From contig NZ_CP071867.1 in NCBI RefSeq assembly GCF_028751545.1, positions 1,337,306 to 1,401,305 of the forward strand: a stretch of DNA of 64,000 nt. Reading direction: 5' to 3'. The position numbers and the translations under genes were made by a program. This document shows, piece after piece, positions 29,955-39,059 of this stretch (the stretch's first letter is position 1; each line of letters opens with the position of its first letter). The notes under the pieces are model-generated. The model had not been told where the DNA came from, ran no database searches, and worked only from the letters and a program-made list of their open reading frames with translations. This DNA comes from Gilliamella sp. B3022. Lineage in GTDB: Bacteria > Pseudomonadota > Gammaproteobacteria > Enterobacterales > Orbaceae.

Positions 29955-30308
29955 TCAGTATCGGTAAATTCGAGTGATTTTATCACTACAATTTTTAAAT
30001 TCCACCTGCCCATGGATACCATGTTTGATATTCTCAAAAACGACTTCTTCACTACCGTCAAGTTGTGAAGCTCTAATTTCTTCATGACAGAATGTTTCGA
30101 ATCGTTGCAGTTCTTGCTCACCATCACCTAATTTATACGCTACAGGTAAATTTTGGCTGGTTACATAAGTGTGTAACTTATCTTGCATATTAAGGATGAT
30201 CACACCATTATTTGAAATTAATGTACCACAAGAGGTTAATGATATAGCTAAAATTGCATAAAAAGATAGTAGCAGAGGCAATTTCACGATTAATCTTAAT
30301 AAGTTCAA
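29955..30308 (-). CDS. Hypothetical lipoprotein
   Basis: From a TTG at 30308 with AAGGAAT just upstream, the product has 117 residues: a signal sequence MNLLRLIVKLPLLLSFYAIL then a lipobox LTSC, so it should be a lipid-anchored envelope protein. The mature part has several acidic residues and two more cysteines (FCHEEI, KNCSD), perhaps a disulfide. No family is recognised. A longer frame reaching 30470 would bury the signal peptide and overlap the divergent ygfB start, so the short start is preferred. Confidence 0.6.
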   Translation of the reverse strand: MNLLRLIVKLPLLLSFYAILAISLTSCGTLISNNGVIILNMQDKLHTYVTSQNLPVAYKLGDGEQELQRFETFCHEEIRASQLDGSEEVVFENIKHGIHGQVEFKNCSDKITRIYRY

Positions 30309-30431
30309 AATAATTCCTTTATAAAGCTCAGTAACCTGTTTATTATTTATAGCGAGTTTAGAATTATATACTAAAATTGGGGAAAGTGCAGAGATGCATT
30401 TTTTGTGATATGACAACATCAAGGTGGAGTA

Positions 30432-30974
30432 ATGACGGAAACTATTAATTATGACGAATTTAATCGTCAATTAGTCCAATGTAAATTAGGGATCACTGCT
30501 GCTGAGTTACATGGTTTTATCGTAGGTATTTTAGCTGGAGGAAACCATGATGAGAGCTGGCGTCCTTTAGTTGAAGATATGTTAAATAATGGTCAAACTA
30601 TTGTTGCACCTTTGAATGAACAAATTACCAAACTTTATCAGTTAACTAAGCAACAACTTTTGGATGAAGATTTTGAATTTCAATTATTTATCAGTGAAAA
30701 AGATTTGTACGCACAAATTGATGATTTAGTTGGTTGGGTAAATCATTTTTTGCTTGGTATAGGGTTAGTACAACCCAAAATTAATCGAATCAAAGGAGAT
30801 GTAGGAGAAGCGATATATGATCTACGTCAAATTGTTAAATTGGGCTATGATGAACAAGAAGATCAACAAGAGCTTGAGTTTGCGTTTGAAGAAATCAAAG
30901 AATATGTGCGTATAACATCAATGTTATGTTTTGATGAATTCAATGAAACTGAAATAACACCAACAATTCATTAA
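30432..30974 (+). CDS. ygfB: YgfB family protein (UPF0149)
   Basis: This 180-residue, all-helical acidic protein belongs to the YecA/YgfB family. Conserved parts are TAAELHGFIVGILAGG near the start and DDLVGWVNHFLLGIGL near the middle. Its biochemical role is not settled. The gene is followed by pepP after 37 bases, the ygfB-pepP order of E. coli, where ubiH and ubiI come next; those are absent here. GGTGGAG just upstream (30422-30428) serves as the ribosome-binding site. Confidence 0.9.
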   Translation: MTETINYDEFNRQLVQCKLGITAAELHGFIVGILAGGNHDESWRPLVEDMLNNGQTIVAPLNEQITKLYQLTKQQLLDEDFEFQLFISEKDLYAQIDDLVGWVNHFLLGIGLVQPKINRIKGDVGEAIYDLRQIVKLGYDEQEDQQELEFAFEEIKEYVRITSMLCFDEFNETEITPTIH

Positions 30975-31011
30975 GATTAACTCATAGTAAGTAATCTTAA
31001 TTAAGGTCGTC

Positions 31012-32325
31012 ATGATGAAAAAAGATATTAAAACAGAAATGATTTTGCGTCGTGAAAAATTGCTTGCGAAAATGATGCCTAATAGTGTAGCTCTTTTTTT
31101 TGCTGCTCCTGAAGTAACACGCAGCAATGATACTCATTATCCATATCGACAAAATAGTGATTTTTGGTATTTTACCTTCTTTGCTGAGCCAGAGGCAGTG
31201 TTGGCAGTGATTAAACAACAAGATAATACTGCTCGGTATGTGTTATTCAATCGAAAAAAAGATCCTTTGGCAGAGACATGGACAGGATATCGTTTAGGTC
31301 AGCAAGCTGCATTGAAAACGGTTTTAGTTGATGAATCTTATCTTTTTGATGAAATTGATGCCATATTACCCAATTTATTAAATGGTAAAATCGCAATTTA
31401 TCATGCTGATCAACTTTATCAGTATGCTGATCAAATTGTCAACCAAGCACAGGTTACTTTAAGACAAGGGATGAGATTAAATTTAGTTGCACCAAGCTCA
31501 ATCATTGATTGGCGACCAATAGTTCATGAGATGCGGATGTTTAAGTCGGATTTTGAGATGCAACTATTACGTAAGGCATGTAAAATTAGTGCTAAAGCGC
31601 ACGTTAAAGCGATGCAAATATGTAAGCCTTCTATGTTTGAATATCAATTGGAAGCAGAAATTCACCATGAATTTGCTTGGCATGGTGCGCGCTTCCCATC
31701 TTACAACACCATTATAGGTAGTGGTAATAATGGTTGTATTTTGCATTATGATAATAACAATAAGCAATTAAAAGACGGTGATATGGTCTTGATTGATGCG
31801 GGTTGTGAATATCAATACTACGCAGGAGATATTACTCGAACATTTCCAATTAATGGCAAATTTAGCCAAGCACAGCGTGAAATTTATGATATTGTTTTGG
31901 CTTCTCAATATCAAGCAATTCATCTTCTTAAACCTGGTACATCCATTAAAAATGTTAATGACAAAGTCATACGAACAATGGTAATAGGTTTAGTCAAATT
32001 AGGTATTATGCAAGGTGATATAGACAATTTAATTGCCAACAAAGCTTATATGGAATTTTATATGCATGGTTTAGGGCACTGGCTTGGAATTGATGTTCAT
32101 GATGTTGGTAGTGGAAGGGATCAAATTCTTGAACCTGGAATGGTATTAACTGTCGAACCTGGACTGTATATTAATAAAGATGCCAATGTACCAGATCATT
32201 ATAAAGGTATTGGCATTCGTATTGAAGATAATATTTTAATTACCGAATCTGGTAATGAAGTTTTAACCGCGGATGTTCCCAAAGAACCTAAACAAATTGA
32301 AAAATTGATGTTAAATCATTTATAA
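31012..32325 (+). CDS. pepP: Xaa-Pro aminopeptidase PepP
   Basis: PepP releases the N-terminal residue from peptides with proline in the second position. The 437 residues are close to E. coli PepP (441). The pita-bread fold metal ligands are visible: VLIDAGCEYQYYAGDITRTFP supplies both aspartates, HGLGHWLGIDVHDVG the histidine, and TVEPGLY and GIRIEDN the two glutamates, for a dinuclear manganese site. The N-terminal region DTHYPYRQNSDFWYFTFF is also conserved. Two ATGs are adjacent (31012, 31015). Likely co-transcribed with ygfB. Confidence 0.95.
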   Translation: MMKKDIKTEMILRREKLLAKMMPNSVALFFAAPEVTRSNDTHYPYRQNSDFWYFTFFAEPEAVLAVIKQQDNTARYVLFNRKKDPLAETWTGYRLGQQAALKTVLVDESYLFDEIDAILPNLLNGKIAIYHADQLYQYADQIVNQAQVTLRQGMRLNLVAPSSIIDWRPIVHEMRMFKSDFEMQLLRKACKISAKAHVKAMQICKPSMFEYQLEAEIHHEFAWHGARFPSYNTIIGSGNNGCILHYDNNNKQLKDGDMVLIDAGCEYQYYAGDITRTFPINGKFSQAQREIYDIVLASQYQAIHLLKPGTSIKNVNDKVIRTMVIGLVKLGIMQGDIDNLIANKAYMEFYMHGLGHWLGIDVHDVGSGRDQILEPGMVLTVEPGLYINKDANVPDHYKGIGIRIEDNILITESGNEVLTADVPKEPKQIEKLMLNHL

Positions 32326-32341
32326 AGTATCGCTCACTATT

Positions 32342-32370
32342 GCCATAACTTTTAAGATAGAGGTTATGGC
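32342..32370. terminator. Hairpin between convergent pepP and tonB
   Basis: GCCATAAC (32342-32349) pairs with GTTATGGC (32363-32370) around a 13-base loop, followed on the + strand by TTTGTTATTCTT. It lies between convergent genes and probably ends pepP transcription. The T run is imperfect. Confidence 0.55.
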
Positions 32371-32404
32371 TTTGTTATTCTTACTTAAGCGACATGCCGT
32401 ATAA

Positions 32405-33229
32405 CTAGTCTAAACTGATGGATTTATCCCGATTAAAAATAATTTTTATTTTTTGATCTTTCGCTGCAATAGGTTGGTATTTCCACATTTTCATTGCACT
32501 AATCACTGATCGATTAAAAATATTATTGGGTTTTGTTTCTATAATCCGAATATTTTCAATACGCCCATTACTGTTTATATCAAACAGTACTATCACATAA
32601 CCTTCCAATCGCATATCAAGTGCTCGGCGTGGATATTCAGGTTGGTTGCGACTAATTGGTGAAGGATTACCCGAGTATTGACGACTATCAGATATTTGGG
32701 GAGCAACAGAAGTATTTGAGATATTTTCAGTAATGACTTCTTGCCTAACTTGTTGACGTGATGCTTTTTGCATCGGACGATGTTTTTTCTTAACCTTATC
32801 TTTCTGTTTTACAATAATATCTTTTTCAGTTATTACGGTGGGTTTGTCAGGTCTTTTTTCTGAGATAGGTTCAGGTTTTTCTACTTCTATTTCGTGTTCA
32901 ATAATTGGTGTCTCTTCAATTGGTTTGTTATCAATAATATCACTATCTTGAATGCCTTGAATATCAGGCGTATTTTCAATTAATGATTGTTTTGGCGCAG
33001 CCAGAGAAAGATCAACCATGATAGCTTTAATTGAATTATCACCCTCATCTACAATAATATTTTCTGCAAAAAGCGTAGGACAAAATAATAAAGCAAGTAA
33101 ACAAAAATGTGACAACATAGAAAAAGATGCATATAAACAATCACCTCTTCGCTTTTTTTTAGCAATGGATTGAGGGATCTTTTCATCACTGATATCTATA
33201 TCAAAATTAATTTTCATACTAATAAACAT
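32405..33229 (-). CDS. tonB: Energy transducer TonB
   Basis: TonB links the proton-driven ExbBD motor in the inner membrane to outer-membrane receptors for siderophores, haem or cobalamin. The 274 residues show an N-terminal membrane anchor (SFSMLSHFCLLALLFCPTLF, about residues 35-54), a long Pro/Glu/Lys-rich linker crossing the periplasm, and a C-terminal TonB domain (NQPEYPRRALDMRLEGYVIV to the end). The cytoplasmic part before the anchor is unusually long at about 34 residues. ATG 33217 is an alternative start. exbB and exbD are not adjacent. A Fur-like box lies upstream. Confidence 0.9.
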   Translation of the reverse strand: MFISMKINFDIDISDEKIPQSIAKKKRRGDCLYASFSMLSHFCLLALLFCPTLFAENIIVDEGDNSIKAIMVDLSLAAPKQSLIENTPDIQGIQDSDIIDNKPIEETPIIEHEIEVEKPEPISEKRPDKPTVITEKDIIVKQKDKVKKKHRPMQKASRQQVRQEVITENISNTSVAPQISDSRQYSGNPSPISRNQPEYPRRALDMRLEGYVIVLFDINSNGRIENIRIIETKPNNIFNRSVISAMKMWKYQPIAAKDQKIKIIFNRDKSISLD

Positions 33230-33256
33230 TCCTAATCTAAGGTAAGTATTTTAAAT

Positions 33257-33275
33257 GAAAATGCTTATCATTTGT
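33257..33275. promoter_or_regulatory. Candidate Fur box upstream of tonB
   Basis: The 19 bases GAAAATGCTTATCATTTGT match 13 of 19 positions of the classical Fur consensus. The site is 28 bp upstream of the tonB start codon and therefore in a promoter position. Iron control of tonB is well known in enterics. The match is moderate in AT-rich DNA. Confidence 0.5.
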
Positions 33276-33371
33276 AGTTTTTTTTAAAATATCATATACA
33301 ACTCTTGTTGCATAAAAATATTTATCAGATAATAGTAAGATTAATATCTATTATTTCTAGCGGTTAGGCTG

Positions 33372-34358
33372 ATGAATAATCCATCAATGAATCAAATACT
33401 TGATCTGGTAAAAGATGATTTAGTTAAAGTAAATCAAGCCATACAAGCTGAACTCAGTTCAGATGTGGCTTTGATTAACCAGTTGGGCAATTATATTATT
33501 AGCAGTGGGGGAAAGCGTATTCGTCCGGTTATTGCTTTATTAATTGCTAAAGCGCTTAATTATCAAGGTGACAAGCATATTATTACTGCTGCTTTTATTG
33601 AATTTATTCATACCGCTACCTTATTGCATGATGATGTGGTAGACGAATCTGATTTAAGACGTGGTAAATCGACTGCAAATGCTTTGTTTGGCAATGCTGC
33701 TAGCGTATTAGTGGGTGATTATATTTATACTCGTTCTTTTCAAATGATGGTTCGTACAGAATCGTTTAAGGTTTTGACGATCATGTCGGCAGCAACCAAT
33801 GTTATTGCTGAAGGAGAAGTACAGCAATTAATTAATTGTAATGATCCTGATATTACTGAAGAACAATATTTAGAAGTTATTTATCGTAAAACAGCACGCC
33901 TATTTGAAGCAACTTCGCATTCTGCTGCGGTGTTAGCTGGTGCAAATGAACAACAGGAGTTTGCCCTACAAGAATATGGTAAATATTTAGGTACAGCCTT
34001 TCAAATTATTGATGACCTATTGGATTATAATGCTGATAATAATCAAAAATTAGGAAAAAATTTAGGAGATGACCTTAATGAAGGCAAGCCAACATTACCG
34101 CTCCTGCACGCTATGCATAACACTAAAAAATCTGAGGATGCCGCATTGATTCGTCGAGCTATAGAACAAGGTAATGGTCGGCATTTATTGGATCGCATTT
34201 TACACATTATGGATGAATGTGGTTCGTTTGATTTTACTTTTCAAACTGCTCAAACAGAAGCTCGTAAAGCATACGATGCTATTGCTATTTTGCCTGATTC
34301 ACCTTATAAACAAGCTTTACAAGATTTAGCCTTATTATCAGTAAAAAGGGAAAATTAA
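33372..34358 (+). CDS. ispB: Octaprenyl diphosphate synthase IspB
   Basis: IspB builds the long polyprenyl diphosphate side chain of quinones from farnesyl and isopentenyl diphosphates. The 328 residues carry the first aspartate-rich motif (LLHDDVVDESDLRRG) and the second (IIDDLLDYNAD), plus GGKRIRP near residue 50. The length fits E. coli IspB (323). Chain length cannot be proven from sequence, but a long-chain quinone synthase is the best match. In E. coli the divergent neighbours are ribosomal rplU-rpmA; here tonB is divergent. Confidence 0.94.
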   Translation: MNNPSMNQILDLVKDDLVKVNQAIQAELSSDVALINQLGNYIISSGGKRIRPVIALLIAKALNYQGDKHIITAAFIEFIHTATLLHDDVVDESDLRRGKSTANALFGNAASVLVGDYIYTRSFQMMVRTESFKVLTIMSAATNVIAEGEVQQLINCNDPDITEEQYLEVIYRKTARLFEATSHSAAVLAGANEQQEFALQEYGKYLGTAFQIIDDLLDYNADNNQKLGKNLGDDLNEGKPTLPLLHAMHNTKKSEDAALIRRAIEQGNGRHLLDRILHIMDECGSFDFTFQTAQTEARKAYDAIAILPDSPYKQALQDLALLSVKREN

Positions 34359-34388
34359 TTAATCGTTAATTTAGTAATTTCGGCGTCT

Positions 34389-34426
34389 ATTTTATACTTA
34401 AACGTATCGTTTACCTTAAACTTTTG
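34389..34426 (-). repeat. Dispersed intergenic repeat, copy A (minus orientation)
   Basis: Read on the minus strand, this 38-base unit runs from CAAAAGTTTAAGGTAAAC to ATACGTTTAAGTATAAAAT. It matches the copy at 37429-37466 at 33 of 38 positions without gaps. It lies 30 bases beyond the ispB stop. Confidence 0.6.
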
Positions 34427-34478
34427 GCTTTAATTAAGTAGACAGTAAGTTCAGTATCTTAAAATAAGGTATTTATTT

Positions 34479-35351
34479 ATGTTTAAAAGATCTTGGCCTG
34501 TTTTTTTGATTTTTGTTTCGATGATCTCCATTCAAGGTAGTGCATCAATTGCCAAATATCTTTTCCCCGTATTAGGACCTGAAGGTATGACCGCTTGGCG
34601 ATTGTGTTTTTCGGCTATAATTTTAATCATTATTTTTAAACCATGGCGAAAATCAATACCTAAACAGGCATTAAAATTCATATTTTTATACGGTATTTCA
34701 ATTGGTTGTATGAATTTGGCTTTTTATAGTGCTATCGCTAGGGTTCCTTTAGGTATTGCTGTTGCCATTGAATTGACCGGTCCAATAATGGTGGCGATGT
34801 GTTCATCGCGCCAACTGTTTGATTTTATTTGGCTAGGTATTGCTGTCATTGGTTTGGCTATGTTATTGCCTATTCATCAAGTATCAGGGAGTTTAGATCC
34901 GTTGGGTATTGTATTTGCTTTGTTGGCAGGCAGTTTTTGGGCATGCTATATTTTATTTGGTCGTAAAGCAGGCGCTATTTATGGATCTTCAAGTGTCGCT
35001 ATTGGGTCGGTAATTGCTTCGTTCTTCTTATTTCCTATTGGTGTATGGCAAAGTGGTAGTGCTATGTTTTCGTTAGATTTACTACCTCTGGTATTTATCG
35101 TTTCGTTATTAGCATCGGCTATTCCTTATGGATTAGATATGGTTGCTCTTCCAAAATTGCCAGCTAAAACGTTTAGTACTTTAATGAGTTTATCGCCTGT
35201 ATTTGCTGCACTTTCAGGTTTAATTGTGTTGAATGAACAATTATCAGGGTATCAGTGGTTAGCCATCGCGTTTATTATTGTTTCATCGATAGGAACTGTA
35301 TTAACGATGAATCGTCCGATAAAGATTAAATCGATTAAGTCCGGTCACTAA
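34479..35351 (+). CDS. rhtA: Threonine/homoserine exporter RhtA
   Basis: RhtA is an inner-membrane transporter of the drug/metabolite superfamily with ten predicted helices and two EamA repeats. It exports threonine and homoserine. The 290 residues follow E. coli RhtA (295) closely: MISIQGSASIAKYLFP near the start, VPLGIAVAIELTGP near residue 90, SSSVAIGSVIASF in the middle and TFSTLMSLSPVFAALSGL in the second repeat. No neighbouring gene points to its regulation. A terminator follows directly. Confidence 0.92.
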   Translation: MFKRSWPVFLIFVSMISIQGSASIAKYLFPVLGPEGMTAWRLCFSAIILIIIFKPWRKSIPKQALKFIFLYGISIGCMNLAFYSAIARVPLGIAVAIELTGPIMVAMCSSRQLFDFIWLGIAVIGLAMLLPIHQVSGSLDPLGIVFALLAGSFWACYILFGRKAGAIYGSSSVAIGSVIASFFLFPIGVWQSGSAMFSLDLLPLVFIVSLLASAIPYGLDMVALPKLPAKTFSTLMSLSPVFAALSGLIVLNEQLSGYQWLAIAFIIVSSIGTVLTMNRPIKIKSIKSGH

Positions 35352-35352
35352 A

Positions 35353-35388
35353 AAAATTATCGCGCAGTTTTAAGCGCGATAATTTTGA
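35353..35388. terminator. Terminator between convergent rhtA and ffh
   Basis: AAAATTATCGCGC (35353-35365) and GCGCGATAATTTT (35374-35386) form a perfect 13-bp stem with an 8-base loop just behind the rhtA stop. A and T runs flank the GC core on both strands, so it may work both ways. Confidence 0.8.
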
Positions 35389-35446
35389 GAGTCGTTATCT
35401 AACGTTCAGCTATGATAATTCAAAAAATAAGAAATCAAGCACAGAT

Positions 35447-36814
35447 TTAACGAGGAGGGAATCCCATTCCGCCACCCATTAAACCTTTCATTTGGCGCAT
35501 CATCTTCATCATGCCACCACCTTTCATTTTTTTCATCATTCTTTGCATATCGTCAAACTGTTTTAAGAGTTTATTCACATCTTGCACTTGGGTTCCTGAT
35601 CCCATCGCAATTCGACGCTTGCGTGAACCTTTAATGATTTCTGGATTTGCGCGCTCTTTGAGTGTCATTGAGCCGATAATTGCTTCCATTTTGATAGTTA
35701 TTTTATCATCCATTTGTGCTTTGATATGATCAGGCAGTTGACCAATACCAGGTAATTTTGCCAGCATTGCGCCCATACCACCCATATTGCGCATCTGTTT
35801 AAGCTGATCTTGAAAATCATTAAAATCGAATTTATCTCCTTTTTTTAATTTTTTGGCGATTTTTTCTGCTTTCTCACGATCGACATTACTCTGTAATTCC
35901 TCAATTAACGAAATCACATCACCCATACCTAAAATACGAGAAGCAATACGATCAGGATAGAATGGTTCTAAAGCATCAGTCTTCTCACCCATTCCTAAAA
36001 ATTTAATTGATTTGCCAGTAATCTTGCGAATAGAAAGTGCAGCACCACCACGAGCATCACCATCAATTTTAGTTAAAATTATACCAGTAAGCGGTAATGC
36101 ATCATTAAATGCTTTCGCAGTATTGGCCGCATCTTGACCCGTCATAGCATCTACAACAAATAGGGTTTCAATTGGGTTTATAGCTTGATGAAGAGCCTTG
36201 ATTTCGTCCATCATGTCATTATCGATATGTAAACGACCTGCGGTATCGACAATAAGTACATCAAAAAATTGCAATTTAGCATGTGAAATGGCTTTATTTA
36301 CAATATTAATTGGTTTTTCATTAATATCGGATGGAAAAAATTCTACATTAATGGCTTTAGCAAGTGTTTCTAACTGTTTAATTGCCGCTGGTCGATAAAC
36401 ATCGGCTGATACAACCAGTACTTTTTTCTTCTGTTTTTCCTTTAAGAATTTGGCCAGTTTGGCAACACTGGTGGTTTTACCTGCACCTTGTAAACCAGCC
36501 ATTAAAATTACTGCTGGTGGCTGTGTTGCAAGGTTAAGTGAACTGTTGACTTCTCCCATTGCTGTGGTCAATTCAGCTTGAACAATTTTAATAAACTCTT
36601 GGCCTGGTGTTAGGCTTTTATTGACATCTAAACCTACAGCCTTTTCTTTAACTTGATTAATAAATTCACGAACAACAGGTAACGCAACATCGGCTTCAAG
36701 TAGAGCCATTCGTACATCACGCAGTGCTTCTTTAATATTATCTTCAGACAGTCGTCCTCGACCACTGATATTGCGAAATGTCTGCGATAAACGGTCGGTT
36801 AAATTCTCAAACAT
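35447..36814 (-). CDS. ffh: Signal recognition particle GTPase Ffh
   Basis: Ffh binds 4.5S RNA and signal sequences of nascent inner-membrane proteins and delivers them to FtsY. The 455-residue product starts at ATG 36814 (MFENLTDRLSQT), matching E. coli; an upstream TTG at 36826 would add four residues without support. NG-domain motifs are GLQGAGKTTS, DTAGRLH and TKIDGDARGG. The M domain has GSRKRRIAMGSG, which binds RNA, and a methionine-rich C-terminus (MMKKMKGGGMMKMM). No neighbouring rpsP operon is present. Confidence 0.97.
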   Translation of the reverse strand: MFENLTDRLSQTFRNISGRGRLSEDNIKEALRDVRMALLEADVALPVVREFINQVKEKAVGLDVNKSLTPGQEFIKIVQAELTTAMGEVNSSLNLATQPPAVILMAGLQGAGKTTSVAKLAKFLKEKQKKKVLVVSADVYRPAAIKQLETLAKAINVEFFPSDINEKPINIVNKAISHAKLQFFDVLIVDTAGRLHIDNDMMDEIKALHQAINPIETLFVVDAMTGQDAANTAKAFNDALPLTGIILTKIDGDARGGAALSIRKITGKSIKFLGMGEKTDALEPFYPDRIASRILGMGDVISLIEELQSNVDREKAEKIAKKLKKGDKFDFNDFQDQLKQMRNMGGMGAMLAKLPGIGQLPDHIKAQMDDKITIKMEAIIGSMTLKERANPEIIKGSRKRRIAMGSGTQVQDVNKLLKQFDDMQRMMKKMKGGGMMKMMRQMKGLMGGGMGFPPR

Positions 36815-37002
36815 ATTAACTCTCAATAAATAAAAAAATTTTGATTATCATATCAGAAAATTTTAAGAAGTCCCATGATCATCATTGTGTATTGACTTGA
36901 CACTAAATTATCTTCCTGTTGAAATGAAAAAAATTAACAAAGGTAAATTACTTATTAAAAGTAATGAAAAAATAGAAGAAATACAAAAGGAGAAAATTGA
37001 AA

Positions 37003-37386
37003 ATGGCGAAAGTGATTCAAACCGAAAACGCCCCAGCAGCAATCGGCCCTTATGTTCAGGCAGTCGATTTAGGCAATATGCTATTTGTGTCAGGACAAAT
37101 TCCCATAATCCCTGAAAGTGGCGAAATGTCAACTTGCGTTAAAGAGCAAGCAAAGCAAAGTTTAGCTAATGTTAAAGCAATCATCACATCGGCCGGTTAT
37201 CAAGTAAGTAATATAGTAAAAACAACCATTTTTTTAGCTGATATGAATGATTTCGCCGCTGTTAATGCGGTATATGAAGCATTTTTTATAGAAAATAATG
37301 CTGGATTCACCGCACGTTCTTGTGTACAAGTTGCTCGTATTCCTAAAGATGCAAAAGTTGAAATAGAAGTCGTTGCTGCTAAATAG
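37003..37386 (+). CDS. ridA: RidA, reactive enamine/imine deaminase
   Basis: RidA hydrolyses reactive 2-aminoacrylate and related imines made by PLP enzymes, protecting other PLP enzymes. The 127-residue product begins MAKVIQTENAPAAIGPYVQA; ATG 37003 is preferred to the TTG at 36997 because it lines up with E. coli RidA, with AAGGAGAA about 10 bases upstream. The active-site arginine is in TARSCVQVARIPKDAKVEIE, and the C-terminal VARLPKD-type signature is present. It forms trimers in the family. A hairpin follows. A related theme is the PLP aminotransferase tyrB next door. Confidence 0.95.
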   Translation: MAKVIQTENAPAAIGPYVQAVDLGNMLFVSGQIPIIPESGEMSTCVKEQAKQSLANVKAIITSAGYQVSNIVKTTIFLADMNDFAAVNAVYEAFFIENNAGFTARSCVQVARIPKDAKVEIEVVAAK

Positions 37387-37398
37387 TTTTGCTAGTTT

Positions 37399-37422
37399 GA
37401 TTAGCACTAAAAAGTGCTAATC
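37399..37422 (+). terminator. Hairpin after ridA
   Basis: GATTAGCACT (37399-37408) and AGTGCTAATC (37413-37422) make a perfect 10-bp stem with an AAAA loop, 13 bases after the ridA stop. Only TTATCC follows, so terminator activity is less certain. A copy of the dispersed repeat begins 7 bases later. Confidence 0.55.
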
Positions 37423-37428
37423 TTATCC

Positions 37429-37466
37429 AAAAAGTTTCAGGTAAAGTATACGTTTTAGTATAAAAT
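37429..37466 (+). repeat. Dispersed intergenic repeat, copy B
   Basis: This 38-base unit runs from AAAAAGTTTCAGGTAAAG to TATACGTTTTAGTATAAAAT. It matches copy A (34389-34426, opposite strand) at 33 of 38 positions and copy C (43946-43983) at 30 of 38. It lies between ridA and tyrB. Confidence 0.6.
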
Positions 37467-37650
37467 TCAATGTAAATTAAATAATTTTATTCTCTATTAT
37501 ATCGTGGTTATTAAGATTAAAACTGATTAAAATTCATCGAAAAAATTGAATTGAATTATTTATAGTTAAACTTAGATTTAGTGATTGATTGCCAATTGAG
37601 TTGATGCAATAATCTACAGCTATTAGTTATTGTGTCAATTAGGTTGTAAT

Positions 37651-38844
37651 ATGTTTGAAAAAGTAGAGTCCTATGCTGGGGATCCAATTTTATCATTAGT
37701 CGCTGAATTTAATAATGATCATCGTGAAAGTAAAACTAATTTAAGTATTGGTTATTATTATGATGAAAATAGTGTAGTACCTCAATTAGAGTGTATCAAA
37801 AATGCTCGTGATTATATTTATCACAATCAAAAAGGTGCGCAACTCTATTTACCGATGAGCGGTTTATCCTCTTATTGCCAAGCAATTCAGTCATTACTAT
37901 TTGGTGAAGAACATTCAGCCTATAAAGATAAACGTATTGCAACGATACAAACATTGGGTGGGTCAGGCGCACTAAAAATAGGCGCTGATTTTTTATATCG
38001 TTACTTCCCTAATTCACAAGTTTGGGTTAGCGATCCAACATGGGAAAATCATATCGCTATTTTTAGTGGTGCTGGTTTTAAAGTAAATACCTATCCCTAT
38101 TTTGATTCACAAACATGTGGAGTCAAATTCGATGCAATGCTTGAGACATTAGAACAATTGCCAGCTAGAAGCATTGTATTACTTCATCCTTGTTGTCATA
38201 ATCCTACTGGGGCTGATTTAACACAGAGACAGTGGGATAAAATAATTGCAGTATTGAAAAATCGTGATCTCATTCCATTTATGGATATTGCTTATCAAGG
38301 ATTTGGCGAAAGTATTGAAAGTGACAGTTACGCAATTAAAAAAGCTGCGGAAGTTGGTCTTTGTGGTTTTATAAGTAACTCGTTTTCGAAAACTTTTTCA
38401 CTTTATGGTGAACGTGTTGGGGGGTTATCTGTGTTATGTGAAAATCATGAAGTAGCGAGTCATGTATTAGGGCAACTTCAGGCAACTGTCCGTCGAAACT
38501 ATTCTAGCCCATCGGCTTACGGTGCCCAATTAGTCAGTTACGTGTTAAATGATCCCGATTTGAAAGCAAATTGGTTCAAGGAAGTCGAATCAATGCGAAA
38601 TCGTATTGTGGCGATGCGTTCTACATTAGTTAACTTGTTAAAAAAACAAGTTCCAGATAGAAATTTCGATTATTTAGTAAAACAGCGTGGGATGTTTAGT
38701 TATACTGGTTTTAGTAAACAACAAGTCACACAATTAAAAGATAATTTTGCTGTTTATTTGGTGGGCAGTGGAAGAATGTGTGTGGCGGGTCTAAATCACC
38801 ATAATATTCATCGTGTGGCGGAAGCATTTGCTACATTAAAATAA
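37651..38844 (+). CDS. tyrB: Aromatic-amino-acid aminotransferase TyrB
   Basis: TyrB transfers amino groups to make tyrosine, phenylalanine and, less well, aspartate and leucine. The 397-residue product begins at ATG 37651 ([16 protein letters not shown]), exactly as E. coli TyrB; an in-frame start at 37630 would add seven unsupported residues. The PLP lysine is in [17 protein letters not shown] (about residue 247), and [11 protein letters not shown] is conserved. It is clearly closer to TyrB than to AspC, for example in LNLSIGYY-type LSIGYYYDE and in [15 protein letters not shown]. No strong TyrR box was found upstream. Confidence 0.93.
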   Translation: MFEKVESYAGDPILSLVAEFNNDHRESKTNLSIGYYYDENSVVPQLECIKNARDYIYHNQKGAQLYLPMSGLSSYCQAIQSLLFGEEHSAYKDKRIATIQTLGGSGALKIGADFLYRYFPNSQVWVSDPTWENHIAIFSGAGFKVNTYPYFDSQTCGVKFDAMLETLEQLPARSIVLLHPCCHNPTGADLTQRQWDKIIAVLKNRDLIPFMDIAYQGFGESIESDSYAIKKAAEVGLCGFISNSFSKTFSLYGERVGGLSVLCENHEVASHVLGQLQATVRRNYSSPSAYGAQLVSYVLNDPDLKANWFKEVESMRNRIVAMRSTLVNLLKKQVPDRNFDYLVKQRGMFSYTGFSKQQVTQLKDNFAVYLVGSGRMCVAGLNHHNIHRVAEAFATLK

Positions 38845-38869
38845 TCAAGTCACAAAAAGGAGAATATTT

Positions 38870-39019
38870 ATGTTACGTAATATGTTAATGCTAGTCTTCG
38901 GTATTGCAATGACAACTCTCATTGTTGGATGTAATACAGTTAATGGTGTAGGTAAAGATGTCCAATCTGGTGGTAAGACTATATCAAAAACAGCAGAAAA
39001 AGTTAGTGATAAATTATAA
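38870..39019 (+). CDS. Entericidin A/B family lipoprotein
   Basis: A 49-codon gene starts at ATG 38870 behind AAAGGAG (38856-38862), 25 bases after tyrB. The product has a lipoprotein signal with lipobox IVGC (acylated Cys21), then CNTVNGVGKDVQSGG, which matches the entericidin pattern CNTxxGxGxDIxxxG, and a short amphipathic tail KTISKTAEKVSDKL. Entericidins are small envelope lipoproteins of the EcnA/EcnB kind, described as a bacteriolytic antidote/toxin pair. Only one such gene is present here. The ribosome-binding site, signal and motif together make it a real gene. Confidence 0.85.
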   Translation: MLRNMLMLVFGIAMTTLIVGCNTVNGVGKDVQSGGKTISKTAEKVSDKL

Positions 39020-39059
39020 TAAAGACAATAAATAAAGTTATAAATTGTCAAAAGTAAAA

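Noticed and set aside
30997-31221. Minus-strand frames opposite the start of pepP
   Set aside because: They mirror pepP codons and lack starts with ribosome-binding sites.
36885-37115. A plus-strand frame overlapping the start of ridA
   Set aside because: It covers the ridA N-terminus in another frame; ridA matches its family over its whole length and has its own ribosome-binding site.
37471-37488. TyrR box upstream of tyrB (TGTAAA with a poor second half)
   Set aside because: Only the left half-site fits the TGTAAA-N6-TTTACA consensus; the right half has several mismatches.
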